This document shows, piece after piece, positions 7,638 to 15,556 of a DNA stretch of 64,000 nucleotides. The translations under genes and the position numbers were made by a program. The stretch lies in contig JAJZRU010000007.1 of the NCBI GenBank assembly GCA_021802555.1, positions 1 through 64,000 on the forward strand. The letters are read 5' to 3'. Position 1 is the first letter of the stretch; each line of letters opens with the position of its first letter. A model generated the notes under the pieces. The model did no database searches. It was not told the DNA's origin and saw only the letters and a program-made list of their open reading frames with translations. This DNA comes from Pseudomonadota bacterium. GTDB lineage: Bacteria; Pseudomonadota; Gammaproteobacteria; Burkholderiales; Thiobacillaceae.

Positions 7638-8369
7638 ATGAGCGAGATTACCCCCAGGCATTTCAAAGAAGAATTCCGCCTCAATTCCGATGCCCATGCG
7701 GACCTGGTGCTGCAGCGCATGCAGCGCGATCGCGAGACGCTGGTGGTGATCCCCGGCGGACATGGCGAGGAGTACCGCTCGCTGGTGCTGGAGGTGAACC
7801 GCAGGGAAGGCTGGCTGATCATCGACGAATTGCAGCCCGACCTGGGCAACCGGCGCCTGGAAGAGGGCTTGCCCTTTTTCGCCATCGGCCGGGCCGAGAA
7901 GATCCATGCCGGCTTCCAGGGCGAACTGCTGGAACGCCTGTCCTGGCAAGGCTACGGCGCCTTGCGCATCGCGTTTCCGCGGGCGGTGTTTTATTTGCAG
8001 CGGCGCGAGTTTTTCCGCGTTCCGGTGTCGCTGGGCGACGTCGGTGCGGTGGAACTGGTGCGCCGCGGCGCCGCACCCCTGCCGGCGAGCTGTCTGGACA
8101 TCAGCGCCAGCGGCATGCGCGTGACCCTGCCGCTGGAGGAGAGTAGCGCCCTGCACGTCGAGGAAAGGCTGCAGGCGGTGCGTTTCACCCTGCAGGAGAT
8201 GTATATGGAACTGGCGGCCGAGGTGCGCTATGTCGAGGCGCCGGGCCGGCTGCCCCAGCGCCGCCTGCGCCAGGTCGGGCTGCGCTTCCTGGAAGTGCCC
8301 CCCAGGCTGGGCGAGCGCATCCTGCAATATGTGCAGCGCCGCGACCGCGAGCTGCTGCGGAAACACTGA
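7638..8369 (+). CDS. ycgR: Flagellar brake protein YcgR (PilZ domain)
   Basis: A 243-residue protein with an N-terminal YcgR domain and a C-terminal PilZ domain. The c-di-GMP-binding signature is intact: QRREFFRV (RxxxR) at about residues 120-127 and DISASG (D/NxSxxG) about 35 residues later. In enterobacteria YcgR bound to c-di-GMP acts on the flagellar motor and slows rotation. It sits between the Mo-cofactor genes and the flgMN-csrA-fliW operon and is followed by an inverted-repeat element. No good ribosome-binding site is seen before ATG. Confidence 0.88.
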   Translation: MSEITPRHFKEEFRLNSDAHADLVLQRMQRDRETLVVIPGGHGEEYRSLVLEVNRREGWLIIDELQPDLGNRRLEEGLPFFAIGRAEKIHAGFQGELLERLSWQGYGALRIAFPRAVFYLQRREFFRVPVSLGDVGAVELVRRGAAPLPASCLDISASGMRVTLPLEESSALHVEERLQAVRFTLQEMYMELAAEVRYVEAPGRLPQRRLRQVGLRFLEVPPRLGERILQYVQRRDRELLRKH

Positions 8370-8374
8370 AGCCA

Positions 8375-8518
8375 AAAACCGCATTTGAACCACAGAGGCA
8401 CAGAGACATAGAGGAAAAAACAAAGACTTGCGTCGCAACTGCCGGCCACCCATCGGGTGGGCGGTCAAGTGCTGGCAACCTGTCTTTTTTTGTACTTCTC
8501 TGTGCCTCTGTGGTGAGG
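8375..8518. repeat. Dispersed inverted-repeat element, copy 1
   Basis: An element bounded by an 18-base perfect inverted repeat, ACCACAGAGGCACAGAGA at the left (from 8389) and its complement at the right (ending 8514). The core contains GACTTGCGTCGCA and CGGTCAAGTGCTG. The second copy at 35388-35541 shares both ends, these core words and several flanking bases (AAAACCG at the left, GAGG at the right). It encodes nothing and lies between the convergent ends of ycgR and fliW. Size and structure fit a MITE or a REP-like palindromic unit. An 18-base G+C palindrome at 8536-8553 follows it. Confidence 0.8.
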
Positions 8519-8566
8519 AACGTGGGATAAATCGCCGCGCGGCGCGCCGCGCGCATTGCCCCAGCG

Positions 8567-9088
8567 CTAAGCGGCCACAGACGCCGAGGGGCTGGACGCC
8601 GGGCTGGCATCACCGGCTTCGGGCCAGTGCACCAGCCGCGGCAGCAGGGCGGAGGCCAGGCCCAGATCGCCGGTTTGCGGGCGGAAGCCGGTGCTCACCG
8701 AAACGCGGCCCGGCTCCAGCACCCATTGCACGAATTCGCCGCGGCCCGCATCGAAGCACAGCGGCCCGAGGTGGTGCGGGCGCAACGGCTCGTCCTTGTT
8801 CTCGGGGATGGTCACCATGACCAGGAATTGGCAGGCCGCGCCGGCCAGGCCGGATACCTCGGCGTCGGCCGGCTGCGGATATCGCAGGCCGAAATGGCGC
8901 GGTTCCGCGAGCAGGAAGGCGATGGGCTGCAGCTCCAGCGATTGCAGCCAGGCGAAGGGACTCTGTCCGGCCACTTGTATGAGCGCGAAGTCGCGCAGTT
9001 CCTCGAAGCCGGCGAGCGGCTGCCGGCATGTCCAGAGGCCGTGGGCGGGGATTTCGACAGCGCCGAAACGGCTGGCATAAATGGTCAT
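8567..9088 (-). CDS. fliW: Flagellar assembly factor FliW
   Basis: A 173-residue FliW-family protein. FliW binds flagellin and, when free, antagonises CsrA, so that flagellin translation follows export. Typical features seen: SRFGAVEIPAHGLWT at the N-terminus, an FALIQV-like strand, and VMVTIPENKDE near the middle. It carries a C-terminal extension rich in Ala/Ser. Its ATG (9088) overlaps the csrA stop in an ATGA junction. The csrA-fliW pair strongly supports a CsrA/FliW/flagellin partner switch acting on fliC at 37562. Confidence 0.9.
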   Translation of the reverse strand: MTIYASRFGAVEIPAHGLWTCRQPLAGFEELRDFALIQVAGQSPFAWLQSLELQPIAFLLAEPRHFGLRYPQPADAEVSGLAGAACQFLVMVTIPENKDEPLRPHHLGPLCFDAGRGEFVQWVLEPGRVSVSTGFRPQTGDLGLASALLPRLVHWPEAGDASPASSPSASVAA

Positions 9089-9321
9089 GGCGTTTCCTTC
9101 TTTCCTTCGGTCAGCCAATGCTCCAGCGCCAGGTCGGCGGGAGCGTTGGCCTGCTGGTTGCCTTCGCGTATGAGGGTGTAGAGCTCTTCCCTGAGGATGG
9201 GCAATTCGCGCGGCCCCTCGATGCCGATGCGTATCTTGCCGGCCTCGGCCTGCACCACCACGATGCGGATCTTGTCGCCGATGCGGATGGCCTCTCCGGT
9301 GCGGCGCGTGAGGATCAGCAT
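9085..9321 (-). CDS. csrA: Carbon storage / translational regulator CsrA
   Basis: A 78-residue CsrA with the canonical start MLILTRRTGEAIRIGD and the RNA-binding strand RIGIEGPRELPILREE. CsrA dimers bind GGA motifs, usually in hairpin loops over the ribosome-binding site, and repress translation. A textbook target is seen in the fliC leader (37521-37534 plus the Shine-Dalgarno GGA). The C-terminal tail (from NQQANAPADLALEHW) is longer than in E. coli CsrA (61 residues), as is common in bacteria with FliW. The gene follows flgN directly and overlaps fliW. Confidence 0.95.
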   Translation of the reverse strand: MLILTRRTGEAIRIGDKIRIVVVQAEAGKIRIGIEGPRELPILREELYTLIREGNQQANAPADLALEHWLTEGKKETP

Positions 9322-9323
9322 GC

Positions 9324-9740
9324 TCAGGCGCTGGCCAGCGGGCGCGAGCCCGGACTTTTGGCCTGATTGCCGGCGGGTCCGTAGATGGGTTCCTCGGCGC
9401 CGGTGAAAATGCGCAACGCGCCTTCCACATGGCGCGTCAGGGCGGCCAGGATGACGCCATTTTCCAGATTGGCGCGCGCCGCGCGCGCGCCCAGTTCGCG
9501 CAGTTCCTGCCAGGCGGGGGAATTTTTTCGGTCGGGGGTGCCGAGGGCGCGGCGCGCGGTTTCGGTGCGGGCCAGGGCCGCGGCGAGGTGCGTTTTTTCC
9601 TCCGCCAGGGCGGGCAGGGCCGCAGTTTCGCCCGCCAGGAGCAGCTCGTGCTCCCGCGCCAGGAGATCCAGGAAGCGCCGCAACAGGCTCAATTCTTCTT
9701 CGAGGGTCTGTGCCAGGGAAGGGGTGCCGGAAACGGTCAT
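9324..9740 (-). CDS. flgN: FlgN-family export chaperone
   Basis: A 138-residue, mostly helical protein with the heptad-like LEEELSLLRRFLDLLAREHELL at the N-terminus and a C-terminal EEPIYGPAG segment, as in FlgN. FlgN keeps hook-filament junction proteins FlgK and FlgL soluble and delivers them to the export gate. It follows flgM and precedes csrA with two bases between genes, so flgM, flgN, csrA and fliW form one operon. A second FlgN-like gene lies next to flgK at 24409-24780. Confidence 0.82.
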   Translation of the reverse strand: MTVSGTPSLAQTLEEELSLLRRFLDLLAREHELLLAGETAALPALAEEKTHLAAALARTETARRALGTPDRKNSPAWQELRELGARAARANLENGVILAALTRHVEGALRIFTGAEEPIYGPAGNQAKSPGSRPLASA

Positions 9741-9748
9741 GACGGCTC

Positions 9749-10069
9749 TCAGGCGTCGGGGGGCGGAGCGGCTGCCAGAAGATCCAGATTATCCCGGATC
9801 AGGGAGCGGGCGATGAGTTTCTGGTTGACGGCATAAGTGCCCGCGGCGATGCTTTTCTTGAGCGCCGCCAGGCGCTCCGCGCTCGCCGCAGGCGCGGCAG
9901 CGCCGCTCGCCAGCAGGCGGGCCGCCTGGGACAGGGTGACGCTGTCGCGCGCCGGCGCCGCGCCCGCCGCCTTGGCGGGAGAGGGCGCTGCCGCGCCGGC
10001 GGCCCGGCCGCGGTTTTCCGCAACGGGGTCGGACGGCGCCACAGGAGAGCTGCTTTTCAGAGGGTCCAT
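9749..10069 (-). CDS. flgM: Anti-sigma-28 factor FlgM
   Basis: A 106-residue protein with a disordered Ala/Pro-rich N-terminal half and a C-terminal sigma-28-binding region (DSVTLSQAARLL, then ERLAALKKSIAAGTYAVNQKLIARSLI). FlgM holds sigma-28 (FliA) inactive until it is exported through the finished hook. FliA itself is not in the window, and I find no convincing sigma-28 or sigma-54 promoter in front of flgM. Confidence 0.88.
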   Translation of the reverse strand: MDPLKSSSPVAPSDPVAENRGRAAGAAAPSPAKAAGAAPARDSVTLSQAARLLASGAAAPAASAERLAALKKSIAAGTYAVNQKLIARSLIRDNLDLLAAAPPPDA

Positions 10070-10203
10070 TGCTCGGGATAGGGGGCTGCAACTGCAGTAA
10101 CGTCACAAGCAGCCGAAATTGTAGGCCTGTTGCCCATTTTTTGCGCCCCTGGCGCGCGGTCGGCGGCGCGGCGCCGGCCGGCCCGGCAAGCATGTCCGGC
10201 CGC

Positions 10204-10230
10204 TCAAGTTTTGCCGCCGCGCGCCGTATA
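10204..10230 (+). promoter_or_regulatory. Candidate sigma-28 promoter of the cheY operon
   Basis: TCAAGTTT (10204-10211), an exact 11-base spacer and GCCGTATA (10223-10230) resemble the sigma-28 consensus TAAAGTTT-N11-GCCGATAA, with one mismatch at -35 but only the GCCG half of the -10 well conserved. It lies about 75 bases before cheY in the flgM-cheY divergent region. The 237 bases between those genes hold no other clear feature. Confidence 0.4.
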
Positions 10231-10306
10231 GATTCTCGGCGAGACCAACAACAATTCCGGCCTCCCGCCACACCGAAAGCCACTGCAGCGAACAAGCGAG
10301 GATATT

Positions 10307-10699
10307 TTGAAATTTCTGGTAGTCGATGATTTCCCCACCATGCGGCGCATCGTGCGCGGCCTGCTGATGCAGACCGGCTACGTCACCGGCAACATCGACG
10401 AGGCGGAGGATGGCGAGGAGGCTTTGCGCCGCATCCAGGCCGGCGGCATAGAGTTCGTGGTGACCGACTGGAACATGCCGCAGATGCAGGGCATCGATCT
10501 GCTGCGCCATATCCGCGCCTCCGACAATCCGGCCATCCGCAGCCTGCCGGTCTTGCTCATTACCGCGGAAGCCAAGAAGGAAAACATCCTGGCGGCCGCG
10601 CAGGCGGGCGTCAACGGCTATATCGTCAAGCCGTTCAACGCGCAGACGCTCAAAGAAAAACTCGACGCCATCATGGAAAGATTGGGGCATAACAAATGA
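10307..10699 (+). CDS. cheY: Chemotaxis response regulator CheY
   Basis: A 130-residue single-domain receiver. Key residues are present: acidic pair Asp7-Asp8, phospho-acceptor Asp54 (VVTDWNMP), Thr86 (LLITAEA) and Lys108 (VKPF). Phospho-CheY binds FliM and reverses or alters motor rotation; the FliM at 55159 has the matching N-terminal LSQEEVDALF peptide. The start is TTG at 10307 with GCGAGG upstream; no ATG is available before the first strand. Its stop overlaps the cheZ start. Confidence 0.95.
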   Translation: MKFLVVDDFPTMRRIVRGLLMQTGYVTGNIDEAEDGEEALRRIQAGGIEFVVTDWNMPQMQGIDLLRHIRASDNPAIRSLPVLLITAEAKKENILAAAQAGVNGYIVKPFNAQTLKEKLDAIMERLGHNK

Positions 10700-11196
10700 C
10701 GCTCTCTTGCACTCAGGAGGATGCCCTGCGCCAGCTGCAAGAGGCCGATGCCATGCTGCGGGAAGGGGTGCGGCGCATCATGTCCGCGTCGTCCGATCTC
10801 CCCACCGCCAGCCACCCGCTGGAAGAGGCCCTCCGGCTCACCGAGAAACAGGCCATGGCCACGCTGGAAGCGGTGGAAGGCGCCTTCGTCGAGCTGGAAG
10901 CGATCCGCGCCATGCGCGGCGGCTTCATAGACGGTCATCTCGATGCCCTGGAAAGCCAGCTGCACACGATCTTGGCGAGCCAGCAAGGCCAGGATCTGGC
11001 AGGCCAGCGGCTCAAGAAAGCCATCAGCCTGCTGCAGGCGGTGGAGGACCGCATCGGCGGCGCGCTCGGCGAACTGGGCATCGACGACATCGAGCCCTTG
11101 CACGCAGCAGGCAAGCAGATGGCGGCGATCGAGGACGATGGCGGGCCGATCGGCCAGGACGACGTGGATGCCTTGCTGAAGGAGCTGGGAATCTGA
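10696..11196 (+). CDS. cheZ: Protein phosphatase CheZ
   Basis: A 166-residue helical protein that dephosphorylates CheY. The catalytic segment is GQDLAGQ, matching DLTGQ of E. coli CheZ, with Asp100 and the catalytic Gln104 conserved. The C-terminal [14 protein letters not shown] is the CheY-docking helix. It is shorter than the roughly 210 residues of E. coli CheZ. It overlaps both cheY (ATGA) and cheA (TGATG), so the three are translated together. Confidence 0.92.
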   Translation: MTLSCTQEDALRQLQEADAMLREGVRRIMSASSDLPTASHPLEEALRLTEKQAMATLEAVEGAFVELEAIRAMRGGFIDGHLDALESQLHTILASQQGQDLAGQRLKKAISLLQAVEDRIGGALGELGIDDIEPLHAAGKQMAAIEDDGGPIGQDDVDALLKELGI

Positions 11197-13064
11197 TGGA
11201 TAACGACATACTCCAGGAGTTTCTTGCCGAATCCCGCGAAATGCTGAGCCAGGCCCAGGCCGATTTGCTGGGGCTGGAAAACGACCCGGGGAACGCTGAA
11301 ATCCTCGGCTCCATATTCCGCGCCTTCCATACCCTCAAGGGCGGCGCAGGCTTTCTCGATGCCCAGAGCCTGGTGGATTGGTGCCACGGCCTGGAGGATT
11401 TGCTGGACAAGGCGCGCCACGGCGAGGTCCCCGTGACCAGCCGCATGGTGGACGTCATTCTGCGCGGCACCGACGTCATCGGGTCCATGCTCGATGTCAT
11501 GGCCATGGGCGAATACCCCGAGCCCGGCCCCGCCGACCTCAAGGCCGTGATCCATGCACTTGCCGACGGCGAAGAAGGCGAGGACGCGGCGCCGCCCGCG
11601 CCGGAACCTCCGGCCGGCCGCCCGGAGGACTCGCTGTGGGTGTCGCGGCGCCCGACGGCGCAGGGCGCCGAGGGCGTCTACGTCGAACAGCGCGGCGCGG
11701 CGGCGGCACCGGGCCCGGCAGGCGAGGAAATCTCGCAGGACGAATTCGAGCGCTATCTGGATCAGTTGTACGGCGCCGGCGGCGCGCCCGGAGTGAACGG
11801 TGCCGCGCCGCCCACCGCATCGGCCGCGCATGCCGAGCCTACGGCGGCGCCCAAGGCGGCGCGCCCGGCCGCTGCACCGGCCCCGGCCATGAGCAGCGAG
11901 AGCCGCGAGGAAAGCACCATACGCGTGGATTCCAGCCGCCTGGACGCGGTGATGAACCAGGTGGGGGAGTTGGTCCTGCTGCGCAACCGCCTCAATGCCG
12001 CGCTGGCCAATCTGACCCAGGAAGACGAGAACCTCACGCGCATCGCGCGCGAGGCGGATTTGGCGGTGAACGATCTGCAGGCCACCGTCATGCGCCTGCG
12101 CATGCAGCCCTGCAAGCGCCTGTTCCAGGCGCTGCCGCGCGTGGTGCGCGACACTTCGCGCAGCCTGGGCAAGAACGTGCAGCTGGAGCTGGAAGGCGAA
12201 GACGTGGAAATCGACAAGACGGTGGTCGACGCCCTGTCGCCCCCGCTCATCCACCTCGTGCGCAATGCCCTGGATCACGGCATAGAGGATCCGGCCGAGC
12301 GGCAGAAATTCGGCAAGGCGGAAAAAGCCGTGCTGCGGGTGGCCGCCGTGCATCTGGGCGACAAGGTGCAGATCCAAGTGTCCGACGACGGGCGCGGCAT
12401 GAACCCGCAGGCCATCCTCAAGTCCGCGGTCGCCAAGGGGGTGGTGAGCGCCGAGGAGGGCGCGCGCCTGTCCGAGCGCGAGATGCTGGACCTGATCTTC
12501 CTGCCGGGCTTTTCCACCAAGGAGGCGGTCACCGACATGTCCGGCCGCGGTGTGGGCATGGACGTCGTGCGCGAGACGGTGCGCAGCCTGCGCGGCCGCA
12601 TCGACGTACAGACCCGCCTCAATCAGGGCACTACCATCGTGCTCGAGCTGCCCTTGACCCTGGCGGTGCTGCCCGTGCTTTATTTCCGCCTGCGGCGCGA
12701 AACCTATGCGCTGCCGGTGGCCGCGATCGAGAATCTCATCGAAATCGATCCGCCCTGCCTGCATACCATTTCCGGCAAGCCCATGTATCAGGTAGGGCGC
12801 GACCGCGTGGTGCCTTATCTCGATCTGGGCCACATGCTGCAGTCCTCTCCCATCAGCACTGCGCACGAGGCGAGCGAGGGCATATTGACCGAGCACGGCC
12901 TGCTGGTGGTGTCCGAGGCGCTGGGCACGGAGGATTCCGTGGTCAAGCCGCTGGACATCGGCATGGAAAAGACCTGGTATCAGGGCGCCACCATTTCCGG
13001 CGGCGGGGATGTCGTGCTGATACTCGATGGCACGTCGGTCAGCAAAGTGCAGCGCAGGATCTGA
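11196..13064 (+). CDS. cheA: Chemotaxis histidine kinase CheA
   Basis: A 622-residue CheA. Hpt domain at residues 1-105 with phospho-acceptor His45 (AFHTLKGG). Then an acidic Pro/Ala-rich linker of about 130 residues, in which I see no recognisable P2 CheY-binding domain. Dimerisation region from about 240 (DAVMNQVGELVLLRNRL). Kinase domain with N box HLVRNALDHG, SDDGRGM and GRGVGMDVV. CheW-like domain at the C-terminus. ATG 11196 follows the overlapping cheZ stop. It is the only complete kinase in the window, so it probably serves the soluble receptor encoded at 14491. Confidence 0.96.
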   Translation: MDNDILQEFLAESREMLSQAQADLLGLENDPGNAEILGSIFRAFHTLKGGAGFLDAQSLVDWCHGLEDLLDKARHGEVPVTSRMVDVILRGTDVIGSMLDVMAMGEYPEPGPADLKAVIHALADGEEGEDAAPPAPEPPAGRPEDSLWVSRRPTAQGAEGVYVEQRGAAAAPGPAGEEISQDEFERYLDQLYGAGGAPGVNGAAPPTASAAHAEPTAAPKAARPAAAPAPAMSSESREESTIRVDSSRLDAVMNQVGELVLLRNRLNAALANLTQEDENLTRIAREADLAVNDLQATVMRLRMQPCKRLFQALPRVVRDTSRSLGKNVQLELEGEDVEIDKTVVDALSPPLIHLVRNALDHGIEDPAERQKFGKAEKAVLRVAAVHLGDKVQIQVSDDGRGMNPQAILKSAVAKGVVSAEEGARLSEREMLDLIFLPGFSTKEAVTDMSGRGVGMDVVRETVRSLRGRIDVQTRLNQGTTIVLELPLTLAVLPVLYFRLRRETYALPVAAIENLIEIDPPCLHTISGKPMYQVGRDRVVPYLDLGHMLQSSPISTAHEASEGILTEHGLLVVSEALGTEDSVVKPLDIGMEKTWYQGATISGGGDVVLILDGTSVSKVQRRI

Positions 13065-13067
13065 ATC

Positions 13068-13694
13068 ATGACGACGGAAAAAGAAAGGCAGTTGCGCCGC
13101 GACTTCATCGACATGGCGGACGCCACCAGCAGATTCCAGCTCGAGATCAAGCGCCGCCTGCGCGAAATCGACCGCAAGGCGCTCAATGCCCAGGTGCTGG
13201 TCAAGCGCCATGGCAAGGATCTGTCGGGCTACGGCGTGGTGGCGCAGTCTTTTCGCGAAGGCGCCGGCGCCATGCAGGAGGCGGTGGATACGGTGCAGGA
13301 AATCATCACGCCGCTCATGTCGGGGCGCCTGGATGACCTGCGCGCCGCATTGGAGCTGGAAACCCTCGAACGCACGCAGGACGGCATGCAGGGAGGCACT
13401 GCGGGGCGCTGCGGCGGACTGGAGTCGTACCACAACCGCCTGGAGGAGAGGCGCGACGTCAACGAGCACGAATTCCGGGAGATCGGCAACAGCCTGCTGA
13501 AAGCCCTGGAGCGTTTTGAAGAGGTCGTCACCGAGCTCGATTACGTAGTGGTCAACGGGCGCATCGAGGCGGCCCTGAAAAGCGGCTCGGCGGCGCCGCT
13601 GGCGCAGGTGTCCATGGATATGTACCGCGCGGTTTCCAGCGTGCGCGAGGTTTTGCGCGGCTATCGCGAGCAGATCGAGAGGGGGCTCAGATGA
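13068..13694 (+). CDS. Unrecognised chemotaxis-operon protein with two MCP-tip-like segments
   Basis: A 208-residue soluble, largely helical protein. I know no family name for it. Residues 38-66 (ALNAQVLVKRHG ... GYGVVAQSFREGA) align without gaps to the tip of the receptor encoded at 14491 ([12 protein letters not shown] ... [13 protein letters not shown]), with 12 identities in 29. A second tip-like segment lies at residues 160-190 (VVNGRIEAAL). Both are degenerate. There is no membrane segment or sensor domain. It starts 3 bases after cheA and its stop overlaps the ODP-like gene (ATGA). It may bridge or modulate the CheA/CheW/receptor lattice; that is inference. Confidence 0.75.
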   Translation: MTTEKERQLRRDFIDMADATSRFQLEIKRRLREIDRKALNAQVLVKRHGKDLSGYGVVAQSFREGAGAMQEAVDTVQEIITPLMSGRLDDLRAALELETLERTQDGMQGGTAGRCGGLESYHNRLEERRDVNEHEFREIGNSLLKALERFEEVVTELDYVVVNGRIEAALKSGSAAPLAQVSMDMYRAVSSVREVLRGYREQIERGLR

Positions 13695-14455
13695 AGGGGC
13701 AGCGCTTCTACAGCCAGGGTGACCACCACTGGTTCGTGCTTTTCGATCAGGGTGAGCAGCGCGTCGTCGACGCCAACGTCTATGCGCTTGCCGTGGGAGG
13801 GCAGACCATGCTCATGGATCCGGGTGGCGTGGAGATTTTCGATCGGGTGTTCACTGCCCTCTTGAGCGTGCTGCCGCCCAGTTCGGTGAAGGCGGCCCTG
13901 GTGAGCCATCAGGACCCCGATGTCGCCTCCAGCCTGCCGCTTTGGAGCGCTTGCGGTCCAGACATCCTCTGGCACGTACCCAAGCTGTGGGCAGGGTTCA
14001 TACGCCACTATGGCGCGCTGGAGGCGAATTTCCATGAAGTCCCCGACGAAGGCGGCGACATCGACTTCAACGGCAAGCGTATGGTGCTGGTGCCGGCGCA
14101 CTATCTGCATTCGCCCGCCAATTTCCACCTTTACGATCCCGCCGCCAGGATTTACTTCTCCGGGGACGTCGGCGCCGCGCTGCTGCCCCCCGGCCACGAC
14201 GCTTTCATCGATCGGCGCGAAGACGACAGCGCGCGCGCTTTCGATGCCCATATTCAGCACGCGGAATATTTCCATCGGCGCTGGATGTGTTCCATGGAAG
14301 CCAAGCGCGACTGGTGCGAGCGGGTGTCGAAGCTGGACATCGATTTTCTATGCCCCCAGCACGGGGCCATCTACACGGGCAAGAACGTCGGGCGGTTCCT
14401 CGACTGGTTTGCGGACCTGCCCGTGGGATACGGCAACTGGCAGCAGGGGCACTAA
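13691..14455 (+). CDS. ODP-like diiron oxygen/iron sensor for chemotaxis
   Basis: A 254-residue metallo-beta-lactamase-fold protein related to the diiron domain of flavodiiron proteins, without a flavodoxin domain. Probable ligands: His73, Asp75 and Asp77 (SHQDPD), His137 (VPAHYLH), Asp159 (FSGDVG) and His224 (CPQHGA). Compared with HxExDH of flavodiiron enzymes, Glu is Asp and the last His is Val78. This matches the oxygen-binding diiron proteins (ODP) shown in Treponema denticola to bind O2 and act on CheA through sensor-less cytoplasmic receptors. Here such a receptor is the next gene. The assignment rests on fold motifs and context. Confidence 0.78.
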   Translation: MKGQRFYSQGDHHWFVLFDQGEQRVVDANVYALAVGGQTMLMDPGGVEIFDRVFTALLSVLPPSSVKAALVSHQDPDVASSLPLWSACGPDILWHVPKLWAGFIRHYGALEANFHEVPDEGGDIDFNGKRMVLVPAHYLHSPANFHLYDPAARIYFSGDVGAALLPPGHDAFIDRREDDSARAFDAHIQHAEYFHRRWMCSMEAKRDWCERVSKLDIDFLCPQHGAIYTGKNVGRFLDWFADLPVGYGNWQQGH

Positions 14456-14490
14456 TTATGGCTGGGAGACAGCGTAAGACGGAGGTGGTG

Positions 14491-15477
14491 ATGAGTGCTG
14501 AGTTGGCGGTGGAAGATAAGGCGGCGATGCAGGATGCGGCGCGCGAACGCGACGCCAAGGACAATCGCGGCGGACTGGTGGAGAAATTGCGCGAGGAGCG
14601 CGAAAAGCTGCTCAGCGCGGTGCTGGCGACAATCTCCGAAGGCGACGATCAGGCTTTGCGCGAGCTGGAGCCGGCCTGGGCCGACCGGCTCATGGCCGCG
14701 CGTGCGGCGCTCGCGGCGCAGCCTGGCGAGCCGGCGCCGGCTTTGGATGCCGATGCGCTGGCACAGGCCGGCGGCGACCTGCAGGCCCTGGTGGCGCGCA
14801 TGAGCGAAGGTGCAGCGGGCGTGGGGCAGACCATAACGCGCATACGCGGCATCGAGTCGCAGTTGCATCAGCTCGATGAAAATCTGGGCGAGACGCAGTC
14901 GTCGGTCCAGGCGGGCAACGAGGCGATGTCCACCGTGCTGGGCGAAGTTTCCGAAGTCATGGGCTTCATCCAGGGCACGGAAGAAAAGCTCGTGGGGTTC
15001 GTCGATTCGGTGCGCTCCGTGGAGCGGCTGACGGCGGGCATACGCGAGATCGCCCAGCAGACCAATCTGCTGGCCCTCAATGCCGCCATAGAGGCGGCGC
15101 GCGCGGGCGAGCACGGGCGCGGCTTCGCCGTGGTCGCCGACGAAGTGCGCAATCTGGCGCGCCGCACCGCCACGATCACCCAGGAGATCGAGAATCTCAC
15201 GCACAGCATACGCGGCGGCTCCCAGCAGGTGGGCGAGGAAATGCAGCGCGCCATAGAGCATATCGGGCGTGTGGACAATCTGGTCGGCGAAGCCTGCGAG
15301 TTCCTCGGCGTGACCAGCGGCACTTTGCAGAAGGTTCGCGACATCGCCGAGGCGCAGCTGCAGGGCGCCGCCGGAGCCTTGGAAGCGGTGCAGCCGGTGG
15401 GGCAGGAAATGAGCGAAGCGACGGCCGTGCTGCCGGAGATCGCCCAGCGCCTGCAGGCGCTTCAGCAGGCGGCATAA
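14491..15477 (+). CDS. Cytoplasmic methyl-accepting chemotaxis protein without sensor domain
   Basis: A 328-residue receptor with no membrane segment and no ligand domain. Residues 1-100 are a charged and Ala-rich helical region; the signalling hairpin follows, with the conserved tip at 185-225 ([18 protein letters not shown] ... [14 protein letters not shown]). Start: ATG 14491 has GGAGG at 14481-14485; an upstream ATG at 14458, three bases after the ODP-like stop, lacks such a site. The family is known to couple to ODP proteins that sense oxygen or iron for it. It is the last gene of the cheY operon; cheW, cheR and cheB are not in this operon. Confidence 0.9.
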   Translation: MSAELAVEDKAAMQDAARERDAKDNRGGLVEKLREEREKLLSAVLATISEGDDQALRELEPAWADRLMAARAALAAQPGEPAPALDADALAQAGGDLQALVARMSEGAAGVGQTITRIRGIESQLHQLDENLGETQSSVQAGNEAMSTVLGEVSEVMGFIQGTEEKLVGFVDSVRSVERLTAGIREIAQQTNLLALNAAIEAARAGEHGRGFAVVADEVRNLARRTATITQEIENLTHSIRGGSQQVGEEMQRAIEHIGRVDNLVGEACEFLGVTSGTLQKVRDIAEAQLQGAAGALEAVQPVGQEMSEATAVLPEIAQRLQALQQAA

Positions 15478-15480
15478 GCG

Positions 15481-15537
15481 GCAGCGCCCGCGTCGGCGCT
15501 GCGCGCCGCCTTCTCCCCGCTGCCGGCCGGAGCGGGG
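15481..15537. terminator. Hairpins between convergent receptor and EAL-HDOD genes
   Basis: GCAGCGCC and GGCGCTGC (15481-15502) form an 8-base perfect stem with a 6-base loop. CCCCGCT and AGCGGGG (15515-15537) form a second 7-base stem. They occupy the short gap between two convergent genes, where a bidirectional terminator is expected. No T-tract follows either stem, so termination here would not be of the classic intrinsic type. Confidence 0.35.
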
Positions 15538-15556
15538 GCTGCCGCAGCGCAGGGAT

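Noticed and set aside
10070-10306. Sigma-28 or sigma-54 promoter for flgM in the divergent region
   Set aside because: No minus-strand match with correct spacing; only the plus-strand candidate for cheY was kept.
10935-13469. 844-codon open frame opposite cheZ, cheA and the 208-residue gene
   Set aside because: Mirrors codon structure of the real genes, is His/Arg/Gln-rich without motifs, and crosses several gene boundaries.
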